Below, in pieces: positions 14,201 through 49,318 of a stretch of 64,000 bases of DNA. The notes beneath the pieces were generated by a model. It worked only from the letters and a program-made list of their open reading frames with translations. It had not been told where the DNA came from and did no database searches. How positions within the stretch are numbered: the first letter of the stretch is position 1; every line of letters starts with the position of its first letter. Source of the stretch: Apostichopus japonicus (taxonomy: Eukaryota; Echinodermata; Holothuroidea; Aspidochirotida; Stichopodidae); the NCBI RefSeq assembly GCF_037975245.1, contig NC_092583.1, forward strand, positions 973,764 through 1,037,763, read 5' to 3'. A program made the translations under genes and the position numbers.

Positions 14201-14502
14201 CATTTCTTTCGGTAGTGAGTGCATCCAGTTGTGTGTTGGCTGATCGCGCCTAGACTGTAGGATACGTAGTGTGTCCGAGTCATAACGGATCGGTGAGTTC
14301 AGTCGATCGAAAACCTCATGATTCTGACATAATCCGAGCCGTGGAAATACAAATAGCACTAACATCCAGGTAAAATACTTCCTTATATCCATGATAATTC
14401 ACGAGCAAAGACAGATAGACATCGGACAAAGGTGAAATACAAGAAATTAGGATGATGAAATTGCGAGCCGTGTCGCCACAAGTGCAGCGCCACCAAGAGA
14501 GC
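11247..14502 (-). mobile_element. Non-LTR retrotransposon (CR1/L2/Rex1-like LINE), near full-length
   Basis: On the minus strand the element runs from about 14,502 to 11,247. It has a short 5' leader, one long reading frame with apurinic endonuclease then reverse transcriptase, and a 3' end AAATAAAGTTTTACTTACTT. It ends in short tandem TTAC units, not poly(A). A microsatellite-type 3' tail and an endonuclease-RT order are typical of the CR1/L2 group; the exact clade is a guess from overall motif style. Both flanks are TGATTA microsatellite inside satellite B, so the target site duplication cannot be resolved. No ORF1 is seen. Confidence 0.88.
11466..14392 (-). pseudogene. LINE endonuclease-reverse transcriptase, broken by a one-base frameshift
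   Basis: The frame starts at the ATG at 14,392 and encodes 788 aa to a stop at 12,026. The same protein then continues in another frame from about 12,029 to 11,466. Order of parts: a basic leader (about residues 60-88), an exonuclease-endonuclease-phosphatase domain (NVRSLNNKIDEL near residue 95, TETWL, DGDFNH near 248, SDHNLV near 297), then RT with FFDFSSAFNTIQ, GAPQGTVLAPFLF and the catalytic FADDTALVG. The lost continuation carries the usual YKYLGVVIDDQL and CWGG motifs of the RT C-terminus. The break is at an A-run on the minus strand (plus-strand T6 at 12,038-12,043), where one base appears to be missing. It is either a decayed copy or an assembly indel. The rest is remarkably intact, so insertion was recent. 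Confidence 0.9.
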
Positions 14503-14672
14503 TGATTATGATTATGATTATGGTTATGATTAATTATGATTATGATTAATTATGATTTATGATTATGAATTATGATTATGAATTATGATTTATGATTATG
14601 AATTATGATTATGATTAATTATGATTATGATTATTAATTATGATTAATTATGATTGTGATTAAATTATGATT
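14503..14672. repeat. TGATTA-type microsatellite flanking the LINE
   Basis: Imperfect repeats of ATTATGATT and TGATTA. The same motif is present on the other side of the LINE at about 11,213-11,246, so the LINE split one microsatellite tract. The tract sits in the slot of the satellite monomer that follows TTTTGTAAGGCT. Confidence 0.85.
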
Positions 14673-15310
14673 TTTTTATTTTTTAGCCAAAATCGCGACT
14701 TTTTCAATTCTTCCCGAAATTATATGGGTGTGGTAGAGGGCTCTTCTCTGTACTTATAGGATATATGTATGCTCTAATTCGTTCAAATAATCAAGAAAAA
14801 AAGACTCTTTTCATACAATATTTTAACCATCATTCTGACAATATTAATGCTCTACATGAGGCTTAATATTCCAAAAAAAACTCATAAAAACTGATAAAAA
14901 AGTACTATCGAGCGTCATGAATCCGAATGAAGCATCCCGACAGAAAAATGAGAAATGTCATTTTTGGCCAAAATTTGGCAATTTTGTAAGGCTATACCCC
15001 TTAGCCAAAATCGCGACTTTTCCAATTCTTCCCGAAATGATGTGGGTGTTGTAGAGGGCGCTTCTCTGTATTTACAGGATATACATATGCTCTAATTCGT
15101 TCAAATAATCAAGAAAAAGACTCTTTTGATACAATATTTTAATCATCATTTTGACAATATTAATGCTCCACATGAGGCTTAATATTACAAAGAAAACCTC
15201 CTAAAATATGATGATAAAGTACTATCGAGCGTCGGGAATCCGAATGAAGCATCCCGACAGAAAAATGAGAAATGTCATATTTGGCCAAAATTTGTCAATT
15301 TTGTAAGGTT

Positions 15311-15610
15311 TATGATTTTTTTTATTATGATTTTTATTATGATTTTTATTATGATTTTATGATTTTTTATGATTTTTTATGATTTTATGATTTTATGATT
15401 TTATGATTTTATGATTTTATGATTTTATGATTTTATGATTTTATGATTTTATGATTTTATGATTTTATGATTTTATGATTTTATGATTTTATGATTTTAT
15501 GATTTTATGATTTTATGATTTTATGATTTTATGATTTTATGATTTTATGATTTTATGATTTTATGATTTTATGATTTTATGATTTTATGATTTTATGATT
15601 TTATGATTTT
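15311..15610. repeat. (ATGATTTT)n octanucleotide expansion inside satellite B
   Basis: About 30 nearly perfect copies of ATGATTTT, preceded by looser ATTATGATTTTT units. It begins right after TTTTGTAAGG and ends right before TTTTTTAGCCAAAATCGCG. It therefore replaces the short TATGATTTTT segment found in ordinary monomers. Confidence 0.95.
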
Positions 15611-16340
15611 TTAGCCAAAATCGCGAATTTTTCAATTCTTCCCGAAATGATGTGAGTGTGGTAGAGGGCTCTTCTCTGTACTTATAGGATATACATATGC
15701 TCTAATTCGTTCAAATAATCAAGAAAAAAAGACTCTTTTCATACAATATTTTAATCATCAATTTGACAATATTAATGCTTTAAATGCGGCTTAATATTCC
15801 AAAGAAAACCTCCTAAAAATTGATAAAAAGTACTATCGAGCGTCATGAATCCGAATGAAGCATCCCGACAGAAAAATAAGAAATGTCATTTTTGGCCAAA
15901 ATTTGGCAATTTTGTAAGGCTATACCCCTTAGCCAAAATTGCGACTTTTTCAATTCTTCCCAAAATGATGTGAGTGTGGTAGAGGGCTCTTCTCTGTACT
16001 TACAGGATATTCATCTGCTCTAATTCGTTCAAATAATCAAGAAAAAAAGACTCTTTTGATACAATATTTTAATCATCATTTTGACAATATTAATGCTCCA
16101 AATGAGGCTTAATACTAAAAAAAAAAAAACTCATGAAAATTGATGAAGATGTACTATCGAGCGTCAGGAATCCGAATGAAGCATCCCGACAGAAAAAATG
16201 AGAAATGTCATAAATTTGGCAATTTTGTAAGGTTATACCCTAATGATTTTTTAAAATTTTTACCAAAATCGCGACTTTTTCAATGCTTCCCGAAATGATG
16301 TGTGTGGGGAAGAGGGCTTTTCTCGATACTTACAGGTTAT

Positions 16341-17120
16341 ATCTATGGTGAGGTGCATGCTTTGCATAAACGTTCTATATCAGCCAAGGAAACTTGCTTA
16401 CTTTTAACAAATTGTCATTAAGTACCTGTAACTGTAGCCGTCAAAAAGGACCGAATATTCTACGGAAGGTTGCTCTTTAGTTATTCGTCTCGTTTTGTTT
16501 GCTTACCTTCGTGAAAAACTACAAATACAAATATACAAACAACTACAAAGTGCACATTCGATCGAAAACATAAACAATAACAAGTGAATATATCATCTAT
16601 TATATTAAGGCTAGCCCATTCAATAATTTTTAGTCCCATCTAAACTGTCACTAAGTTTTCACGAAAGACAATGTTTACTATCCCTGTAACTGAGGGATAT
16701 ACATATTACAATTGGACAGGAAGCATTTAGGTCTGGGGTAATTTTACATCTTAACCATAACATAAATTAACGTACCTCTATGGACTCTTATTACAAATTT
16801 CGGCTCAGTTAAGCAAGTGAGTAAAGGTGTGATGAATCGGGTCTAAACGACATGCATGGTCGGCCTATCTGCAAAGAAACTGTGCGGTCTGTCTGGAATA
16901 ATTGCCGAGTGAGAGACACCTCTCCCACGTGAGCAAAACAATTTAAACTAACCATTGTGCTGTACTGCAATTTGAAAACAATTTAAAAAGTACCTTTTTT
17001 GTTAAGTTTCACGCATCAGTTGAGGCTTGCTTTTGTTAATGCTTACAAACTTTGACACACCACTGATATGTCATGGGAATTATTACCATTTGTATATTAG
17101 TTAAGACATTGACTTCAACC
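16341..17120. other. 5' flank of the ADAMTS gene, no gene seen
   Basis: Single-copy AT-rich sequence between the satellite and the first coding exon. A CACGTG E-box is at 16,926-16,931. I see no convincing TATA box or initiator and cannot place the transcription start. Any untranslated first exon here would be invisible to me. Confidence 0.5.
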
Positions 17121-41043
<23,923 letters not shown>

Positions 41044-41379
41044 ACAAGGTTTATATTGGTTATACTTTTAGGTTTTTATTACTTTTACAGCATATTAGTA
41101 GTCAGACAAAACTTGAACTCAAACCATATAATTCTATACTCTTAGAAACGTTTTCCGTTTTCTATCCAACGGAGATATCAATGTTAAATTGCGCTTACAT
41201 CTCCATCTTGTTTAACCGTATGCATGGAACTTTCTACTGGAATGATGGGAACGCAAATTCCGTTCGGTATAATATAAGTATGATGTAGACGTTAGAAGTA
41301 AATAACTTTTATGACTTAAGTTCAATAATACTCAGACGTTGTTTTTTTTTTGCTGTTGTACATGCACTAAATGTAATTC

Positions 41380-41990
41380 CTTGTTCAAGCATATTGTTTC
41401 ATAAGTTTGTCATTACGAAGTATACGCTTAATTACGTTTTAAACGTTTTTATTTCGTTGTACTTTCTCTGAGATATATTGTTTCATAAGTTTGTCATTAT
41501 TAAGTATACGCTTAATTACGTTTTTACTTCGTTGTACTTTCTCTGCATGTGGTATATTGTTTCATAAGTGTTTCATTACTCAGTAAACGCTTAATTACGT
41601 TTTTATTTCTCTGAGGTAGGCTATATTGTTTCTTAAGTTTGTCATTACTTAGTATACGCTTAATTACGTTTTTATTTCGTTGTACTTTCTCTGCATGTGG
41701 TATATTGTTTCAAAAGTGTTTCATTACTCAATAAACGCTTAATTACGTTTTTATTTCTCAGAGGTATATTGTTTCTTAAGTTTGTCATTACTAAGTATAC
41801 GCTTAATTACGTTTTTATTTCGTTGTACTTTCTCTGCATGTGGTATATTGTTTCAAAAGTGTTTCATTACTCAATAAACGCTTAATTACGTTTTTATTTC
41901 TCAGAGGTATATTGTTTCATAAGTTTGTCATTACTAAGTATACGCTTAATTACGTTTTTATCTCGTTGTACTTTTTCTGAGGTACAGTTT
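41380..41990. repeat. Dimeric tandem repeat just 3' of ADAMTS
   Basis: A unit with TATTGTTTCATAAGTTTGTCATTAC, AGTATACGCTTAATTACG and TTTATTTCGTTGTACTTTCT alternates with a shorter variant (AAAGTGTTTCATTACTCA). Long and short units pair into a ~141-bp dimer: 41,704 to 41,845 and 41,767 to 41,908 are shifted by 141 bp. It lies 340 bp past the stop codon and may be inside the 3' UTR. AATAAA occurs in it at 41,730, but I cannot call the polyadenylation site. Confidence 0.85.
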
Positions 41991-42377
41991 CACTGTGCAT
42001 CCGTTAGCGACCCCACCTTTATAATTGCATACAGTATTGAGGATGTCAGCGACCCCCACCAGACTCTCTTAATAAACGTATGTGGTTTTCATCAAGAAAG
42101 AGACAAGATATGCTTCAGTACTTTCCACATATATAGATAATGTTTCAATTTGAGATACTTGATAGTTTCACTGTTGGATCTATAACATGACATTGTCCGG
42201 AGGTCACGAGCCTAATCCTAAGACATGGGATGGGTTAAAGGGGGGGGGGGAGGAGGCGTGGGCTGGTATGGAACCAATCTTAAAAAATGTCTCGTTTCGT
42301 TGATGGGAATACCCCCAAAAGCATGCATCATGAGATATTTGTTTTATACGGAAACATGGAAAGCAAGCATTACTAAT

Positions 42378-42760
42378 TTTTTTATTTTTCATTTTTAGGT
42401 TTACAGTCTTGTTCAGGGCCAAGGCCTTCTCACACGACTTTACAACTTAACCCTGTTATTGGTAACTTGTCACACCTACACACCAAAGTGTGCACAATTC
42501 AATCAATCTCTCCTGGGGCACCACAGTGCACCACAACCACGTGTCCCCCGGGGGACTTCCCATAGGGTGCAGCCACAAACCGGCGCACACAACTATATGT
42601 ACAAGTTACCTCGCAAGTCCCCATTTATACACCTGGGGGAAGAGAGGCAATGGAGATAAAGCGCCTTGCCCAAGGACACAACGTAATGATCTGGCCAGGG
42701 CTCGAACCTGTAATCCTTAGATCACAAGTCCACTGCCTTAACCACTTGACCACAACGCCC
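42378..42760 (-). mobile_element. tRNA-derived SINE, minus strand
   Basis: Read on the minus strand from 42,760: box A TGGTCAAGTGG (42,742-42,752), then box B GGTTCGAGCCC (42,698-42,708), 34 bp apart, in a tRNA-like head. Then comes a body with GTCCTTGGGCAAGGCGCTTT, a motif shared by many animal SINE bodies. It ends in an A-rich tail near 42,378 (ATGAAAAATAAAAAAATTAG). The anticodon loop region is not a clean tRNA, so this is a SINE copy and not a gene. Confidence 0.82.
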
Positions 42761-42779
42761 TCACATTACTAGACCAGCA

Positions 42780-44262
42780 TGATGAAGATGTAGGTCCCAC
42801 CTGCAAAAGTGAGACTCAGATGAGTTTCTTTGTACAAAGCATCAATGCATGGCTTATGTTAGCTATTTTATGTCTGCTCTACTTCGGTCAGAATTTTAAG
42901 ACCTATACGACGTAATGTTTAGTAGCCAATACTCATTCCCACAGTGTCGGCCATTTCAATCCCTATGTCCCAAAGGGGTTCGTGCGATATTTATAATATC
43001 ATGCAATATACAGAATGCCCATACCCCCTGCTAGTTCGTTTCAATATCATACATAACACAGCCACATTTGAGAAAGAAAGAAAGAAGAGGCTTCTCCCCA
43101 TTTGGTCGCTTAAGCGTCGTACAAATAACTGCTGATTATTATTATGATTATAACAAAACAACAAAAATGTTTTGATAATTACAAAGTGTGTAAAAGCGTT
43201 TAATTTGCACAGAAAGACGTTTACAATGCGAAATAGCGTTACTCTAAATTATGAGATTTCATCACGCACAATAAGCGTATGTAGAAGCATAATTGGGTGA
43301 CATAAATCATGTTGGCTTTTCCAAGACGAATGATACCATTATTAACATATGCGCGAGGTTGTCTACAACATCACATTACTGACAAAATAATTACAAGGAA
43401 TAAGTAGGCTTGCACAAACGGCTCGCCATAGGTTTTCCAGGTGCAACAACACGCATTTCAAGAACAATGATCCGACTTTCTGCGCTACAAGTTATTGCCA
43501 TTGACATGTACATAAATCGGCTCAATGTGTAATGTGGATTTTGTACAACAAATGTCTATTGATATGTGCGCAGTCTGCTTGGCGCGCGCAGAACGTGTAT
43601 TCTGGCATTGCATAACTTAGGCCTATTACTAGTAGTACTAGTTGGTAATATGAATATGAATATGATAGCCCTGGTCTTAATGAACGTTTCGAGTTAGCCA
43701 GAGTAACGGTAAATATGACTGCACCGAGGTCCACTTGATATACGCCTGGAAGCCTACATGTTTATCCAGATCAACAATCATGACGACTTGTTACATTTCG
43801 AAGAAGGTTAGGCTACTATGGGTTTTTGTTTGGGGCACACGGACTAAGTTAGGCTTCGCCTACGGTAGGCTATGTCTATAATTAAGTTGGGCTACAAACT
43901 GAGTACAGTACATATAGGCATAACAGTAACACTAAGACTTAGGCAGTAAGGCCTACGTTTTCCAGCCTCGTTTAGAGGACACAATAGTTGGAGACTAGAG
44001 GTAACTGGTACAGACTTGAAGGTAAGTCTTATGATGCTATTTAGCGAGGGGCTATTAATTAATACCACTTAGAAAGTACGTCAAAACAAAAGGACTACAG
44101 TATAGCATTTAGCAGGATAGGTAACGCAAGGGCACAATAATTATACGCGAATCGTAACCGTAACAAACGAGCATAATATTTTCAGAAATTCCGATCAAAC
44201 TCCGTCCAAACGAAAAAATAGTTCGATTTAGGCTAGTAAAGTCTGATTTTTCGAGATACCAA
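42780..44262. other. Intergenic, no gene seen
   Basis: Single-copy sequence between the SINE and the 16-kb transposon. Short open frames lack domain similarity and splice support. GGCCTA and TAGGCT words are frequent, as elsewhere in the right half of the window. Confidence 0.5.
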
Positions 44263-44305
44263 CCCAGTAAACATTTTGACGTCGGATCGACGTCGGGTTT
44301 AGGTC
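44263..44305 (+). repeat. Left terminal inverted repeat of the 16-kb transposon
   Basis: Begins CCCAGTAAAC and continues through TTTTGACGTCGGATCGACGT. Pairs with 60,255-60,297, with mismatches at its 32nd and 39th bases. Confidence 0.92.
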
Positions 44306-45720
44306 CAGATGGTCGGTTAAACGTCGGTGTCCAACATAAGTAGTAGTTCAGACGTCGGATTGACGTCACAAATTAATCCTTTCAATTTTCGACGTCCTAA
44401 CGACGGCGGATGGACGTTTGTTAATATCGTAGTTATATAAAGGTAGTCTTTCCGACGTCGGATGACAGCCCTTTAATATACGTCGCGTTTCAATGGTCCA
44501 TCCGACGCCGAAATGACCTATTATAATAGACCTATAATAAAAGGTTCGTTGGATCGACGTCGGATGAACTACGTACAGGCGACGTCGCAATGAGAACGTC
44601 CCTCCGACGCTCAAACGACCATTCAGAATAGACTAATCATAAACGGTTCGTTGTATCGACGTCGGTTTAACTACGGACAGGCGACGTCGCACTGAGAACG
44701 TCCCATCGACGCTCAAACGACCAGAAAGAATAGACTAATCATAAACGGTTCGTTAGATCTACGTCCGCTCAACTACGGACAGGCGACGTCGCACTGAGAA
44801 CGTCCCATCGACGCTCAAACGACCAGTCAGAATAGACTAATCATAAACGGTTCGTTGTATCGACGTCGGTTCAACTACGGACAGGCGACGTCGCACTGAA
44901 AACGTCCCTCCGACGCTCATACGACCAGTCAGGATAGACTAATCATAAACGGTTCGTTGTATTGACGTCCGTTCAACTACGGACAGGCGACGTCGCACTG
45001 AAAACGTCCCTCCGACGCTCATACGACCAGTCAGGATAGACTAATCATAAACGGTTCGTTGTATTGACGTCCGTTCAACTACGGACAGGCGACGTCGCAC
45101 TGAGAACGTCCCATCGACGCTCAAACGACCAGAAAGAATAGACTAATCATAAACGGTTCGTTAGATCTACGTCCGCTCAACTACGGACAGGCGACGTCGC
45201 ATTGAGAACGTCCCATCGACGCTCAAACGACCAGAAAGAATAGACTAATCATAAACGGTTCGTTAGATCAACGTCCGTTCAACTACGGACAGGCAACGTC
45301 TCACTGAGAACGTCCCATCGACGCTCAAACGACCGGAAAGAATAGACTAATCATAAACGGTTCGTTGGATCGACGTCGGTTCAACTACGGACAGGCGAGG
45401 TCGCACGGTAAATGTCTCTCCGACTTAATCATTGATATAGTTGGTTGGATCGACGTCGAATGAAGTGTCGACAAGAGACGCCATATTAAACGACGTTAAA
45501 ACAACAATTCAAAATAGACTAATCATAAACGATTCGTTGGATCGACGTCGGCTGAACTAGTTCGGTGTTGGAACGGCATTGGCGGTAGAAGTATATAAGC
45601 TTCCCTCTTTATACGCTCCAATGACTATCTAGAAATATACTATATCATAAACAGTTCGTTGGATCGATGTCGAATCAACTTTGAACAGCGGGCGCTTACG
45701 TGAATACGTATACCTTCGAC
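44306..45720. repeat. Left subterminal array, 102-bp period
   Basis: CTACGGACAGGCGACGTCGC-type landmarks lie at 44,569, 44,671, 44,773, 44,875, 44,977, 45,079, 45,181, 45,283 and 45,385, each exactly 102 bp apart. Every unit carries TTCGTTGKATCGACGT-type cores and CGACGCTCAAACGACC. Looser copies of the core reappear near 45,440, 45,534 and 45,655. Tandem copies of one binding core are typical of transposase or accessory-protein docking arrays; that role is inference. Confidence 0.93.
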
Positions 45721-48700
45721 GTTTAATACAGTTTATTAATATAACGTAAAATAAACATTTCGAAATACGTGTATCCGTGACATCCAACTTAACACTGGCA
45801 ATCATATGCGACTCAGACGAAAGCTGTGAAAGTACCGTCAGTATATACAACAACTTCTCGCTTATCATGCCGTTATTAAGGTAAGTAAAACTTAAATGAA
45901 TCCAATAAAAGGAGACATATTTTCAGTAAAATGAGACTATAGAGCAATGTTAAACATGTTAACAAGTATATTGCAAATCTACACTCGTTTTCTTCCATAA
46001 CACTTGCACTGCGAGTGAAAGAAAGAACCATATCTGGTGCAGTAATATTGAGGTAACGTTTAACTTAAATAATTGATTCGGTCATGGCAGCTCCATATAA
46101 CAATTATGAATCAAGTAATCGTTTGACGCACTAGAGCATACCTCGTTATACCCCATCCCATATCCTCACAAACACATCCCCGACTACGCTTTTATAACAC
46201 TTCCGTAGACAAATGTGCGTCGGCAGCGCTTTCATCTTCTGCTGAGCGAACGTGAAAGAGGAATGTCAGTTTTCCTAATATGCGCTGTCCAAGACTATGG
46301 TAGCGCAGAAGGGACATTGCATTGAACAGTTACCGACTTTTCTAAACCACAAACAACGGTAAATTGTCGAGTTGACGAGACGATAACGTCATAAAATTCA
46401 CAAACTTGATATTGAATGTTGTTAATTTATTAATTTTCTGTAATTTGCTGAGTCGCACACTGAGTTGCTACTATCTCAAAAATGACAGAAATCGGAAAAT
46501 GTTGACGAGATAAAGTATCTCCTTCAAGTTTCTGCAAATTGGCAGGTTACCAACTTTAACAAAACTACAAATATCTGAAAAATGTTGAGATGGTAACGTG
46601 ATTCTAGAAATTGCCGTTTTGACCGTACAACCGACGGATCTCGTCAACGGATTAATTTTCTGTAATTTGAAGAGTGCCAAACTTTTTCAAAGAAAGTCGG
46701 GAAATTAAAAAGAAAATTACTCTTCAATGATTTGACGAATTGCACTATACTAATCTCGCGAACATAGCATTATATAATTGCGTTGAATTTTGGTTGCTCC
46801 ATAGTGGAATTGTGTTGTTGCTTGTTCATTTTTTTAATAATATTTACGAGTTGTAATTGTGCAACACGACACTTTAACGGTGGTCATACGGGGACATGTC
46901 TCACACATTATAGAATAACTCAACTTCTTGCCAAAACTCGTGGTTCTGTCGGGTACCCACGCTTTCTTGACATGTCTGTCAAAAAGCTTATACCTGTACC
47001 ATTGGTTTAATTCTAGGTAGACTGGCCACTGTTTAGCCATGTAGTGCCCCCCCCCCCCCCCACACACACACAGAAACACTCATTTATAGGGAGTTTCATC
47101 CGCCATTTCGGGTCACAATCTGTTTGTTAATTTGGTGTGGGCGCTAGGGCTGTTGCCACGGCAACTCAATTTTAAATTGGAATTAATGTAAACAACATAA
47201 AAACAGTACGACTCTTTCATACCGTTTTATATTTTCACAGCACAGCAGACTACCCCCAACCTCCGCAAACTCTGCATTAAATCTCATGTATAGGCTGGGT
47301 CATGTAATGTATGATTAGCCATGACCCATGATAATTGGTCATATAGGCCCAATAATCACGTGCAAATAAACAAAGGGTCAAGTTTTTAATGCTTTAGTAT
47401 AGGTCAGGCCCATCTTTTAAGTGTTGCCGAGGCTGAAACTTCTAGAGTGTGGGACCTCCTTTATAGCTACTGGTTATCTGCTAACTTAGGTAGATCAAAC
47501 ATAGCTCCTGCGCCAGAATGCGATCTATTTTCGCGGTTATAAAACACTACCGTATTTTATTCTTAAATACGATCGTGCAAATGCCGAACCTGGCTTAAGA
47601 AATAGAAACAAAATTGACTTCTCGTTCAAAACGGTCTTTTAATGAGTCAACCATTCGGACAATTGAAAATACAAAAGATTACATTTTCTTAGCACAAAGT
47701 ACGTCAGTACAAAACTGTAAACATGCAAAATAAAGCCTACATATAACGTTCGGACATTCGGTGAATTAAAGGCTGTTGACAAAAGGATCCAAACTAAATT
47801 AGAATAAATTACTTCCAAATATTTCTTGTGCAAATAGTGTGAGCTATATCACACTAAAATTTGATAAATATCTAAGCCTTAATAGCACGATTCTGTAGAG
47901 CTGTTACTGTTGAGTACTTGAGGCAAATTAAATTTTCCTTGACGGGGGGGGGGGGGGGTAGTATAGCGATTACATGGGGGGAGAGCCTCTTCGACTTGCA
48001 AAATGTGTGCAAGCAAAAAGTAAAACAAAAGGTTTCATTCGACAATATTTCACACCTGCAACTTTCCATATTACACTACTTGTATAATATTTGGATCAGT
48101 ATCAGATCTTTAGTTAATTCTAATTTATTCAGTTTCCGGAAACGGGGACCAAATATGCTACGTGTATCATCCCTTGCTCGTATAACTGATATGAATCCCA
48201 CACGTTAGATAAGTCATATATTCCCTTTAGTGCAAACACACGCCCTCACATATTCAACATTGAAGGTTTCCCGCGTAAATATTAACATAAATAATCACTC
48301 TCCTACACAATGACCGGCTGGTCGAATCGTACGTACGTACAAGTATGATAAGTTGCTGTAATCATACACGTTTTACATGCACGTGTTTGATCTCGCAGCT
48401 TGCGAGGCATGGATTATACATTGTATATATGACAAACATTCCACGTCTAACATACATTAACCGGCCGTTATAGCTATAACAAATTGATCAGCATCAAACA
48501 GGGATTTGCGGTTACGAGATTTTTCGGAGTACAAGGTTTTTATATAATAAATGCAAAACTAGTGGCAGCGGTCTCAAAAAAACAAAACTGCCAAGGATTC
48601 GATATAATTTGTGGAAATAAGGACCTTGCTCTGTATACTTATGTTGTTATACTATGTATAGCCTATAGGCTCAGATTTATTTACCAACCTAGTGTATGCT

Positions 48701-49318
48701 GTTGTATATACTGCACAGGCTGTAGGATGTTATAGCCTAGGCCTTGTCTGTTTTTTGTTGATTCCTCGAATTAAGTTATAACCTATACTGGAGTATAGCA
48801 GAAACTGAAATGATAACGTCCTCATTGTGTTCCTCTTTATGAAGTCGGACAAGGCCTAGACGTAGGAGGTCAATTTTATTTTTTCAAACATTAAAAGGCT
48901 AGGGCCTAGGTCTATTCTTCGAACGGTATAACAATAAAGGTAAATAATTGAGCTTAGGCCCAGGGGTTGCTACAATTTTCGTCCCACTCCCAGTTTCAAA
49001 CTGCCCCAAGCTAGGATCACCCCCCCCCCTCCTATATCGTATTCTTAAACATTACCAAAAAAGGCACCAAAAGTGGTTTTTACCATATTCGATACTATCC
49101 TAGACTAGGGCCTAGAGGCTAGTTCACAATCCCAAAGAAGAGAATGCCCAGGGACACTGGGATATTAATTTAACAATAACAGTTTAGGAAAGACAAAATC
49201 CCCACACCTGTCTTGAATACTCAATATAGTTCCCTCTGAGACTAAGAGGATATTTTAGGCCAGTTGAGCACAACTGCCCGTAGCTTAAGTCTCGAATTTT
49301 CAACATTTCTTCTTTGCT
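45721..49318. other. Left interior of the transposon, no gene recognised
   Basis: AT-rich sequence with only short frames that lack recognisable domains. It includes C- and G-homopolymers (47,046-47,060; 47,944-47,958; 49,021-49,029) and a CA tract at 47,061. The transposase promoter should lie near its right end, but I see no clear core element. Confidence 0.5.

Larger units (their letters stand above)
10690..16340. repeat. Satellite type B, diverged sister of type A, ~310-325-bp period
   Basis: From about 10,690 the monomer changes. It now carries AATTCTTCCCGAAATGATG, GTAGAGGGCTCTTCTCTGTA, CTAATTCGTTCAAATAATCA and GCATCCCGACAGAAAAATGA. It keeps the type A backbone around GCCAAAATTTGGCAATTTTGTAAGGCTATACCC and AAAATCGCGACTTTTTC. 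The landmark CAAAATCGCGAC occurs near 10,914, 14,687, 15,005, 15,617 and 16,264 (the copy near 15,936 reads CAAAATTGCGAC). Copies are fewer and more diverged than in type A. The array is interrupted by a LINE and two microsatellite expansions. The first B monomer, 10,690-10,905, has an internal deletion of about 95 bp. The array fades into single-copy sequence near 16,340. Confidence 0.88.
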
